Source of the DNA: Candidatus Omnitrophota bacterium
Lineage (GTDB): Bacteria > Omnitrophota > Gorgyraeia > Aquiviventales > Aquiviventaceae
NCBI GenBank assembly: GCA_016193195.1
Contig: JACPSQ010000069.1
Coordinates: 1-13,925, forward strand
Length of the DNA stretch: 13,925 nt
Reading direction: 5' to 3'
Shown: positions 1 to 5,630 of the stretch, one piece after another
How positions within the stretch are numbered: the first letter of the stretch is position 1
How the letters are laid out: each line of letters starts with the position of its first letter
Translations under genes and position numbers: made by a program
The notes under the pieces: generated by a model
What the model was told of the DNA's origin: nothing
What the model saw: the letters and a program-made list of their open reading frames with translations, nothing else
The model's database searches: none

Positions 1-407
1 CCCATCAACACCGCCCGCTCCGTCCCCCAGCGGTGGTGAAAGGCGGGTTGCGACCGCCGCAGGGGAGAGCGATCGATGATGTCGTCATGGATGAGCGTGG
101 CCGTGTGGATCAGCTCGACCGCCGTCGCCGCATCCGTCAGCGCCTTCCAGTCGGGCGTTTGCCCTGAGGCGCCGGCCAACAGCACAAGCGCCGGCCGCAG
201 GCGCTTGCCGCCGGCGGTGATCAGGTAGACGACCGTGCGCGCCACAGGGTCTGTGAGCTGCGACAGCAGCCGGTCGGTCACCGCCTGAAGCTCTTCTTTC
301 ACCGGACGGAAGGCCTGATCGAAAAGCGAGGTGTCAGTCGGCGCCTGAATCCGGAGTCGAGGAACCTTACGGACCTGAGAAGTGATCGCGGAGAGCGCGG
401 GCATCAT
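1..407 (-). CDS. Polyprenyl diphosphate synthase, N-terminal part (cut by window edge)
   Basis: This is a trans-isoprenyl diphosphate synthase, which extends an allylic diphosphate with isopentenyl diphosphate to make the long side chain of a quinone. About 135 residues are present. The GGKRLRP substrate-binding motif lies near residues 66-72 and the first aspartate-rich motif HDDIID at 107-112. The second aspartate-rich motif lies beyond the left edge. The start chosen is the ATG at 407, whose ATGA overlaps the menG stop by 4 nt; a second in-frame ATG at 404 is equally possible. The neighbouring menG suggests the product is the menaquinone tail (heptaprenyl or octaprenyl), but chain length cannot be read from this fragment. 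Family assignment is firm; the specific hepT, ispB or gerCC identity is inference. Confidence 0.9.
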   Translation of the reverse strand, partial: MMPALSAITSQVRKVPRLRIQAPTDTSLFDQAFRPVKEELQAVTDRLLSQLTDPVARTVVYLITAGGKRLRPALVLLAGASGQTPDWKALTDAATAVELIHTATLIHDDIIDRSPLRRSQPAFHHRWGTERAVLM

Positions 408-1213
408 TGAGCAATCTCGCGAAGTGAAATCGCGGTCGCCACGTAGAGGTTTGCCAGTCCATAGGAGAGCGGCACGTAGTCCACCTGAGCGCTCACGCTC
501 TGCAAACGCTCAATAAACTGCCGAGGCGTGAGGAAGCGCTGGACCGACCGTGCCAGGTAGGTGAATGGCCAGATCCGTCCCGTCAAGACAAACCCGATCA
601 GCCTGGCAACCGTCGACAGGAATACGAGATACCCGAACCGGACAACGGGGGATGTTGGATATCCCGTCTCCAGAACGATCAATCGACCCTCAGGCCGCAG
701 GACACGCGCCATCTCGCGCAGGCCACCCGTCAGGTCAGTGAGGTTGCGTGTGGAGAACCCGATTATCACCCGATCGAACGTCCCGTCGGCGAAGGGGAGC
801 TGCTCCGCATCACCCTGACACCAGCTAATCACCGATCGCTTCGAGCGCTGTTTACGCCGGGCATACCTCAACATCTCCCGGTTCAAGTCGACGCCGACGA
901 CCGTGCCGTCGCCTCGCTGACGGTTCGCGCAGAGGAACGAGAGGTCGCCGGTTCCGGCGCACACGTCGAGGATGCGCTGTCCGGGTTGGATCCCGCCACG
1001 GACGACGGCCTCCTTCCGCCACCGCTGATCCAGCCCGCAACTCGCCAGGCGATTAAACCAGTCATAGCGTGGCGCAATGGCCGTAAAGAGGCGCTGGACA
1101 AAGGGGCGCTTCTCACGTGCAGCAACGGATGCTGAAGGGATAGAGCCGAGCTGCCGGGCTTCGAGCCGCCTGAGCGGTGGTCGGTCCATCACTGGAATCA
1201 TTATTGGAATCAC
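404..1213 (-). CDS. menG: Demethylmenaquinone / ubiquinone methyltransferase (MenG/UbiE family)
   Basis: A class I SAM-dependent C-methyltransferase that adds the ring methyl group in the last step of menaquinone synthesis, or the equivalent step for ubiquinone. From the GTG at 1213 it is 269 residues. It shows the family entry REKRPFVQRLF with APRYDWFN (about 33-54), the SAM motif LDVCAGTGDLSF (82-93), the acidic VDLN end of strand 2 (108-111), FSTRNLTD (153-160, the position of the usual GIRN signature) and VLRPEGRLIVLE (171-182). The GTG overlaps the hemL stop as GTGA, and a purine-rich GAAGAAG lies upstream. ATGs at 1201 and 1189 are alternative starts. The adjacent polyprenyl synthase favours a quinone role and menaquinone is more likely than ubiquinone, but that choice is inference. 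Confidence 0.9.
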   Translation of the reverse strand: MIPIMIPVMDRPPLRRLEARQLGSIPSASVAAREKRPFVQRLFTAIAPRYDWFNRLASCGLDQRWRKEAVVRGGIQPGQRILDVCAGTGDLSFLCANRQRGDGTVVGVDLNREMLRYARRKQRSKRSVISWCQGDAEQLPFADGTFDRVIIGFSTRNLTDLTGGLREMARVLRPEGRLIVLETGYPTSPVVRFGYLVFLSTVARLIGFVLTGRIWPFTYLARSVQRFLTPRQFIERLQSVSAQVDYVPLSYGLANLYVATAISLREIAQ

Positions 1214-2541
1214 CGAAATCGTTTCTTCTTCAGTGACCGAAACGCCGTGCGCGAGGCATCCACCATCCGATCCACCTGGGCTTCGGTATGAGCGGTCGAG
1301 AGAAACAGCGCTTCCAACGGCGAAGGTGGGATGAGGATCCCGTGCCGCCGCAACGACTGAGCCCATTGGGCGAATCGATCCCGCCGGCTCGCTTTGGCCT
1401 GAGCGAAATCGCGGACCGGCGTCTCCGAAAAGAAAACGCTCAACATGGATCCCAGCCGATTGATCTGAATCGCGATATCACTCCGGCTCGCCGACTTCAG
1501 GAGCCCCTCCGCAAGCCGGCCGGACAACCGCTCAAGACGCTCATAGGGGGGGTCGGTCTTCAGCTCTTGCAACGTCGCGATGCCCGCCGTCATGCTGAGC
1601 GGGTGGCCGGCGAAGGTGCCGCCATGGAACACGTCCCCCTCCGGGGCCAACCGCTGCATCAGCTGCCGAGGCCCTCCGAGCGCTCCGATCGGGAGCCCGC
1701 CACCGATAATCTTTCCAAAGGTCGTCAGGTCCGGTCTGACCCCCACGTAGCCCTGGGCTCCTCCAAATCCCACGCGGAACCCTGTCACAACCTCATCAAA
1801 GATCAGCAGGATGCCATGCCGACTGGTCAACGCCCGCAGGCGCTGCAGGAATCCTGGCTCAGGAACCACGACCCCCATGTTGGCAGCCACAGATTCCACG
1901 ATGACGCAGGCCACGTCGTCACCATGCCGCCGGATGGCCATCTCAAACGCGCCCAGGTCGTTGAACGGAACCGAGATGACCTCTGACCCCGAGACGGACG
2001 CAACGCTGGTGGTCTTCCCTGCCATGAGGCTAGCCGCATGGCCGTGGTAGCATCCCTCGAACACCACGATCTTCGTCCGCCCGGTCTGCGCCCGGGCCAA
2101 CCGCACCGCCGTCATGCACGCCTCCGTGCCGGACACCATGAAGCGCACCTGCTCAACCGACGGCACCGCCTCCACAATGAGCCTGGCCAGCTCCACCTCG
2201 GCAGGGTGCGTGAGTCCCATGAGGATGCCTTGTTTCATCCCGCGCTGGATCGCCCGGACCACCGGTAGCGCGTTGTGGCCCAGCAGGAGAGCCCCCCATC
2301 CCATGATGAAGTCAAGCCAGCGGCGTCCCCCGGGATCACGGACCTCAGCGCCCCGAGCCTGGACGAGTAGGAGTGGATCACCCCCGACCTGCCGGAACGC
2401 CCTCACTGGACTATTCACGCCGCCCACCAAGTAGCGTTGTGCCTCCTCAAGAATAGTTCGGAGTTCGGAGTTCGGAGTTCGGAGTGATCTGGCTTTCGAA
2501 TTCGCCACTCGCCACTCGCCACTCGCCACTGTGTCCCTCAT
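1210..2541 (-). CDS. hemL: Glutamate-1-semialdehyde 2,1-aminomutase
   Basis: A PLP-dependent class III aminotransferase-fold enzyme that converts glutamate-1-semialdehyde to 5-aminolevulinate, the last step of the C5 route. From the ATG at 2541 it has 443 residues. GGVNSPVRAF (40-49) is the family N-terminal signature, VSGTEA (137-142) and YHGH (165-168) line the cofactor site, DEVVTGFR (249-256) contacts the pyridine ring, and the Schiff-base lysine is K277 in TTFGKIIGGGLPIG. The start overlaps the hemB stop as ATGA, implying translational coupling. Residues 5-27 are not family sequence: they are encoded by two arrays of four 7-bp repeats. Those arrays lengthen the N-terminus by about 25 residues compared with typical HemL. 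Confidence 0.96.
   Translation of the reverse strand: MRDTVASGEWRVANSKARSLRTPNSELRTILEEAQRYLVGGVNSPVRAFRQVGGDPLLLVQARGAEVRDPGGRRWLDFIMGWGALLLGHNALPVVRAIQRGMKQGILMGLTHPAEVELARLIVEAVPSVEQVRFMVSGTEACMTAVRLARAQTGRTKIVVFEGCYHGHAASLMAGKTTSVASVSGSEVISVPFNDLGAFEMAIRRHGDDVACVIVESVAANMGVVVPEPGFLQRLRALTSRHGILLIFDEVVTGFRVGFGGAQGYVGVRPDLTTFGKIIGGGLPIGALGGPRQLMQRLAPEGDVFHGGTFAGHPLSMTAGIATLQELKTDPPYERLERLSGRLAEGLLKSASRSDIAIQINRLGSMLSVFFSETPVRDFAQAKASRRDRFAQWAQSLRRHGILIPPSPLEALFLSTAHTEAQVDRMVDASRTAFRSLKKKRFR
2455..2482 (-). repeat. Array of four perfect 7-bp repeats (agttcgg) inside the hemL N-terminus
   Basis: Four exact plus-strand copies of agttcgg, starting at 2455, 2462, 2469 and 2476, with a partial fifth. 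It lies wholly within the hemL reading frame (about residues 20-29). It is separated by 19 bp from the tcgccac array. Confidence 0.95.
2502..2529 (-). repeat. Array of four perfect 7-bp repeats (tcgccac) inside the hemL N-terminus
   Basis: Four exact plus-strand copies of tcgccac, starting at 2502, 2509, 2516 and 2523, encoding about residues 5-13 of HemL. It begins 12 bp downstream, in transcript order, of the hemL ATG. Confidence 0.95.
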
Positions 2542-3650
2542 TGCTCGTGTAGCAGCTTCGCAGCGTCCTTCGCCCAATAGGTGATGAGGATGTCCGCCCC
2601 CGCGCGTTTCAGCGCGAGCAGGATCTCGAACCAGATCGGCCGCTCGGCCACCCACCCCCGCGCGGCGGCGGCTTTCACCATCGCGTACTCGCCGCTCACG
2701 CTAAACGCAGCGACCGGGTGACGCAGCTCCTGCTTGATGCGACGGATGATGTCCAGGTACGCGAGGGCGGGTTTGACCATGAGGATATCGGCCCCCTGCT
2801 CGATGTCCAATCTGGCCTCGCGAAGCGCCTCGTCGCTGTTGGCAATATCCATCTGGTACGAGCGGCGGTCGCTGAACTGCGGGGCGGAGTCCACCGCTTG
2901 GCGAAACGGCGCGTAAAAGGCTGAGGCAAACTTCACCGAGTAGGCCATGATGGGAACCCGGTCGAAGCCCGCCTCATCGAGGGCCCGGCGGACGGCGCCG
3001 ACGTTTCCATCCATCATATCGGACGGCGCCACGAGATCCGCGCCGGCTCTGGCGTGCGACACGGCCGTCTTGGCAATCAGCTCAAGCGTCGCATCGTTGT
3101 CGATCCAAAACCCCGTCTCTGTTCTGGGTTCGGGGGTCGGGGTTCTGGGCTTCCCTCGTCTTGCCTGTTTGTTGCCCCGAGCCCTGAGCCCTAAGCCCTG
3201 AGCGTACTTCACAACACCGCAATGCCCGTGGCTCGTATACGCGCAGAGGCAGACGTCCGTGATCACGACCAGGCCCGGCACGGCTGCCTTGATCGCCTGC
3301 ACCGCCTGCTGGACGACGCCGTCCCTTGCATAGGCGCCGCTTCCCTTCTCATCTTTGCGGTCAGAGAGTCCAAAGAGCAGGACCGCGCTCACGCCCGACT
3401 CGCGCAACCCCTGGCACTCTTTCACCGCTTCGTCCACCGAGAGTTGAGCGTGGCCAGGCATCGAGGGGATCGGGGCCCGGATATGTTTCCCGGAGCGCAC
3501 AAAGAGCGGCATGACGAGCTGGCCCGCTGAGAGGTGGGTTTCGCGCAGGAGTGAGCGCAACGGCTCGCTCTGGCGCATGCGCCGCGGCCGATATGAGTGC
3601 GGCATGCGGCATGAGGCATGCGGAGTTTTGCTCAAGGCGACTGTCGTCAT
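2538..3650 (-). CDS. hemB: Delta-aminolevulinic acid dehydratase (porphobilinogen synthase), with an internal insertion
   Basis: Condenses two 5-aminolevulinates to porphobilinogen. From the ATG at 3650 it has 370 residues, against about 320-340 for the family. The zinc-type site DVCLCAYTSHGHCG gives C134, C136 and C144. The two active-site lysines are K240 (SVKFAS) and K293 (MVKPA), and DNDATLE and APSDMMDG are intact. Between HCG and DNDATLE, where the E. coli enzyme has about 8 residues, there are 39, encoded by two heptad arrays (3121-3201). The N-terminus before YRPRR is also largely repeat-encoded. The chosen ATG has GGAG six bases upstream (3657-3660), within a repeat unit. An ATG at 3692 is the alternative and would start directly after the cobA-hemD stop. 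The enzyme looks catalytically complete. Confidence 0.95.
   Translation of the reverse strand: MTTVALSKTPHASCRMPHSYRPRRMRQSEPLRSLLRETHLSAGQLVMPLFVRSGKHIRAPIPSMPGHAQLSVDEAVKECQGLRESGVSAVLLFGLSDRKDEKGSGAYARDGVVQQAVQAIKAAVPGLVVITDVCLCAYTSHGHCGVVKYAQGLGLRARGNKQARRGKPRTPTPEPRTETGFWIDNDATLELIAKTAVSHARAGADLVAPSDMMDGNVGAVRRALDEAGFDRVPIMAYSVKFASAFYAPFRQAVDSAPQFSDRRSYQMDIANSDEALREARLDIEQGADILMVKPALAYLDIIRRIKQELRHPVAAFSVSGEYAMVKAAAARGWVAERPIWFEILLALKRAGADILITYWAKDAAKLLHEQ
3121..3148 (-). repeat. Array of four 7-bp repeats (gttctgg family) inside hemB
   Basis: The plus-strand units are gttctgg, gttcggg, ggtcggg and gttctgg. It encodes the proline/threonine/arginine-rich part of the HemB insertion (about residues 169-177). 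Confidence 0.88.
3174..3201 (-). repeat. Array of four 7-bp repeats (gccctga family) inside hemB
   Basis: The plus-strand units are gccccga, gccctga, gccctaa and gccctga. It encodes the glycine/leucine/arginine part of the HemB insertion (about residues 151-159). Its complement (tcagggc) resembles the partner array 25 bp away, so the pair is roughly inverted. Confidence 0.9.
3600..3627 (-). repeat. Array of four degenerate 7-bp repeats (cggcatg family) at the hemB N-terminus
   Basis: The plus-strand units are cggcatg, cggcatg, aggcatg and cggagtt, preceded by a diverged atgagtg at 3593. It encodes HemB residues before the conserved YRPRR. It is related by inversion to the array 24 bp away. 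Confidence 0.82.
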
Positions 3651-3651
3651 C

Positions 3652-3679
3652 CCGCACTCCGCACCCCGCACTCCGCACG
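3652..3679 (-). repeat. Array of four 7-bp repeats (ccgcact family) upstream of hemB
   Basis: The plus-strand units are ccgcact, ccgcacc, ccgcact and ccgcacg. On the transcript the unit nearest the ATG at 3650 carries GGAG at a six-base spacing, so the repeat appears to supply the hemB ribosome-binding site. Confidence 0.88.
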
Positions 3680-3693
3680 CTCCGAAGGGCATG

Positions 3694-5208
3694 TCATCTG
3701 AGGTGTTTCACCATGGCGTGTACAAGCCCTTCAATGGTCGAGGGATTCGCCTCCACGACGACGCGCCCGCCGTGCGCGCGCACGGAGCTTGACGTCACCG
3801 GCCCGATAGAGGCAAAACGCAGGCGGCGGAACAGATCCGCCTCCCCCCCTGTCCTCAGCGCAGTCCAGAGGTGTTCAACGCAACTCGCCGAGGTGACCGT
3901 CACGTAATCGAACGGTCTCTTGAACAGCGTCGTGAGCCCCGTCGCGAGGGCGCGGGGGACGAGCGTCCGATAGATGGGGAGCTTCTTCACCTCGCAGCCC
4001 CGTCCGCGGAGTCCCTGGGCTAACACATCGCGGCTCTCCTCGGCGCACAGGATGAGCGCCCGCTTGCCATTGAGCACGCGACGCGGCAACCCCTCCAGGA
4101 CCCCCTCCTGGCTGAATTGCTTCGGCACGAAGTCAACGTGAAGCCCACGCTCCTCAATCGCCGCCGCGGTCTTGGACCCGATGGCGCCGATGTGGCATCC
4201 GGAGAGCCAGCGCAGATCCTGCCGAGCGGCCCTCAGGACCCGCGCAAACCATCCAATCCCTTCAGGGCTTGTGAAAAACACCCAGTCGGGTCTCGGGAAC
4301 CCTGTGATTGCTTCACGCAGCAGGCCGTTCTGTCTCACCGGCCCCAACTCAATGGCCGGCAGCTGCTCGACTTCGGCGCCGAGGGTTTCCAGCTGATCAG
4401 CAAAGGTGTCGGCCTTGTCGGACGCGCGGGTCACAAGGATCCGCTTCCCAAAGAGCAGCCTCCGCTCAAACCACTTCAGCTGACGGCGGAGCCGAGTGAC
4501 GTCACCGACGACGAGGATCGCGGGCGGTTGAACCGTCGCGCGCTTCGCGAGGCCGGTGATGGTGCGCAGCGTGCCGGTGACGGTCCGTTGGCGAGGTGCA
4601 GTGCCCCACTCGATCACAGCGCACGGGGTGCTGCCGCGCCTCCCATGCCGGATCAACTGGGCCGCGATCATCGGAAGCCTGCCCACCCCCATCAGGCAGA
4701 CCACCGTATCGCAGGAGGTGGCCAGGTGCGCCCACTTGATGGCACTGCCTTCTTTGGTGGGATCCTCGTGACCCGTGATGACGGCGAACGATGAGGAGAG
4801 TCCACGGTGGGTCACCGGGATTCCCGCGTAGGCGGGCACGCCAATCGCGCTGGTGACGCCGGGGACCACCTCGTACGCGATCTTCGCCCTCGCCAGCGAC
4901 AACGCCTCCTCCCCTCCCCGCCCGAACACAAAGGGGTCCCCGCCCTTCAAGCGGACTACCGTCTTGTCCGCCCGCGCCTCTCGAACCAGCAGCCTGTTGA
5001 TGGCCTGCTGTCGCGCGGCATGTCGATCCGCTTCCTTCCCCACGTAGACGAGCTTTGCATGGGGCGAGCATGCCGTGAGCAGCCGCGGCGAGACGAGGTG
5101 GTCGTATACGACGACATCAGCCGCGCGCAAGAGTTCCTGCCCTCTCACAGTGATGAGCTTCGGATCCCCCGGCCCTGCTCCAACGAGGTACACCGTCCCT
5201 CTTCTCAC
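3694..5208 (-). CDS. cobA-hemD: Fused uroporphyrinogen-III C-methyltransferase / uroporphyrinogen-III synthase
   Basis: A bifunctional protein of 504 residues. The first half (about 1-245) is a SUMT/CobA-type methyltransferase that makes precorrin-2: YLVGAGPGDPKLIT (7-20), YDHLVSP (35-41), VRLKGGDPFVFGRGGEE (85-101) and EVVPGVTSAIGVPAYAGIP (113-131). The second half (about 254-504) is HemD, which closes and inverts ring D of hydroxymethylbilane; it opens with KRILVTRA and continues with weakly conserved but typical sequence. Fusions of this kind are known in other bacteria. The start is the GTG at 5208, preceded by AAAAAGG five bases upstream; both come from or abut a 7-bp repeat array. The reverse strand over residues 46-235 carries an accidental open frame. 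Confidence 0.95.
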   Translation of the reverse strand: MRRGTVYLVGAGPGDPKLITVRGQELLRAADVVVYDHLVSPRLLTACSPHAKLVYVGKEADRHAARQQAINRLLVREARADKTVVRLKGGDPFVFGRGGEEALSLARAKIAYEVVPGVTSAIGVPAYAGIPVTHRGLSSSFAVITGHEDPTKEGSAIKWAHLATSCDTVVCLMGVGRLPMIAAQLIRHGRRGSTPCAVIEWGTAPRQRTVTGTLRTITGLAKRATVQPPAILVVGDVTRLRRQLKWFERRLLFGKRILVTRASDKADTFADQLETLGAEVEQLPAIELGPVRQNGLLREAITGFPRPDWVFFTSPEGIGWFARVLRAARQDLRWLSGCHIGAIGSKTAAAIEERGLHVDFVPKQFSQEGVLEGLPRRVLNGKRALILCAEESRDVLAQGLRGRGCEVKKLPIYRTLVPRALATGLTTLFKRPFDYVTVTSASCVEHLWTALRTGGEADLFRRLRFASIGPVTSSSVRAHGGRVVVEANPSTIEGLVHAMVKHLR

Positions 5209-5235
5209 TTTTGCCTTTTTCCTTTTACCGTTTGC
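5208..5235 (-). repeat. Array of four degenerate 7-bp repeats upstream of cobA-hemD
   Basis: On the plus strand the units are cttttgc, ctttttc, cttttac and cgtttgc, with an exact 7-bp period over 28 bp. On the transcript this purine-rich array supplies the ribosome-binding site (AAAAAGG) of the GTG-started cobA-hemD. Unlike most other arrays here it has no evident partner array. Confidence 0.75.
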
Positions 5236-5242
5236 CTTAACA

Positions 5243-5319
5243 TGGCGCGCCCGACGGGGATCGAACCCATAACCTCTGGCTCCGGAGGCCAGCGCTCTAT
5301 CCGATTGAGCTACGGGCGC
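5243..5319 (-). tRNA. tRNA-Arg, anticodon CCG
   Basis: A 77-nt tRNA with the CCA encoded. The acceptor strands GCGCCCG (5319-5313) and CGGGCGC (5253-5247) pair fully, followed by discriminator G and CCA. The D arm contains TAGCTCAATCGGATAGAGC. The anticodon stem CTGGC/GCCAG encloses the loop CTCCGGA, giving anticodon CCG, which decodes the arginine codon CGG. The T arm contains GGTTCGATCCC. It lies between the palindrome cluster and cobA-hemD, on the strand of the heme genes, and could be processed out of a shared transcript. A possible -10 box TATAGG lies 8 nt upstream of the tRNA start, but no convincing -35 box was seen. Confidence 0.95.
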
Positions 5320-5338
5320 GTCGCTCGCCTATACAAAT

Positions 5339-5386
5339 CCTATGGCTCGCTCCATAGGAGGGAAAACCTAAGGTTTTCCCTCCTAT
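5339..5386 (-). repeat. Perfect palindrome with an overlapping competing hairpin (upstream of tRNA-Arg)
   Basis: Positions 5354-5386 form a perfect inverted repeat: 16-nt arms ATAGGAGGGAAAACCT and its complement around one central base, so a 14-15 bp stem in practice. Positions 5339-5358 form a second perfect stem, CCTATGG/CCATAGG, with a 6-nt loop. The two share ATAGG at 5354-5358 and cannot form fully together. In transcript order the long stem comes first and the short one follows. No U-run follows, so a simple terminator is unlikely. The layout matches that at 5473-5511. Confidence 0.8.
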
Positions 5387-5387
5387 C

Positions 5388-5427
5388 GCCCCCACCACTT
5401 GGCTTCGCCAAGCGAAGCCGTGGGGGC
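5388..5427 (-). repeat. Two-tier hairpin
   Basis: The outer arms GCCCCCAC and GTGGGGGC (8 bp) and an inner perfect stem GGCTTCGC/GCGAAGCC with a 3-nt loop are separated by a small one-sided bulge. It belongs to a dense palindrome cluster and there is no U-tract after it. Its function is unknown. Confidence 0.75.
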
Positions 5428-5437
5428 TGGGCTCCCT

Positions 5438-5450
5438 TTCCTAATAGGAA
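5438..5450. repeat. Short palindrome TTCCTA/TAGGAA
   Basis: Six-base arms around one base. It resembles 5522-5534 (TTCCTT/AAGGAA), and both use the AGGA/TCCT motif found in the larger palindromes nearby. Confidence 0.6.
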
Positions 5451-5472
5451 CGAGACGGGCAAACCGCATGTA

Positions 5473-5511
5473 CTTCCTGGCAGGAAGGGAAAACGGGTTT
5501 TCCCTTCCTGC
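5473..5511 (-). repeat. Perfect palindrome with an overlapping competing hairpin
   Basis: Positions 5480-5511 form a perfect inverted repeat with 15-nt arms GCAGGAAGGGAAAAC and two central bases. Positions 5473-5487 form a second stem, CTTCCT/AGGAAG, that reuses one arm of the first. The core AGG-AGGGAAAAC is shared with the palindrome at 5354-5386, so the two sites look like relatives rather than chance stems. Confidence 0.8.
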
Positions 5512-5521
5512 GCCCATCCTT

Positions 5522-5534
5522 TTCCTTAAAGGAA
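5522..5534. repeat. Short palindrome TTCCTT/AAGGAA
   Basis: Six-base arms around a single base. It is the first member of the palindrome cluster met by RNA polymerase after hemC. Confidence 0.6.
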
Positions 5535-5602
5535 GGTTGCTCCGGTCATCCTGGCTGCCTTCCTCCCTTGTCCCCCTCCCCATGCAAAGGCGGTAGGTGC
5601 TC

Positions 5603-5630
5603 GCCTAGAGCCTCGAGCCTTTAGCCTTGA
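5603..5630 (-). repeat. Array of four 7-bp repeats at the end of hemC
   Basis: The plus-strand units are gcctaga, gcctcga, gccttta and gccttga. The array encodes the last HemC residues (roughly LKAKGSRL) and supplies its TAG stop. The unit family is the same as in the array at 10081-10108. Confidence 0.85.

Larger units (their letters stand above)
5320..5602 (-). other. Intergenic palindrome-rich region between hemC and tRNA-Arg
   Basis: About 283 bp without a credible gene. It holds seven palindromes between 5339 and 5534, pyrimidine-rich sequence at 5550-5580 and a weak possible tRNA promoter close to 5327-5332. An open frame of 66 codons (5383-5583, minus) runs through the palindromes, but it has no family resemblance that I recognise and I do not call it a gene. 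The region may carry processing sites, a regulatory RNA or a small palindromic element. Confidence 0.6.

Noticed and set aside
2455..2529. CRISPR-like array
   Set aside because: Units are 7 bp and directly tandem, without unique 30-bp spacers, and no cas genes are present.
5320..5338. Promoter for tRNA-Arg
   Set aside because: TATAGG at a suitable distance is visible, but there is no convincing -35 element, so it is mentioned only as a possibility.
5383..5583. Minus-strand open frame of 66 codons in the hemC-tRNA gap
   Set aside because: It runs straight through several perfect palindromes, shows no recognisable family motif and has composition dictated by the inverted repeats.
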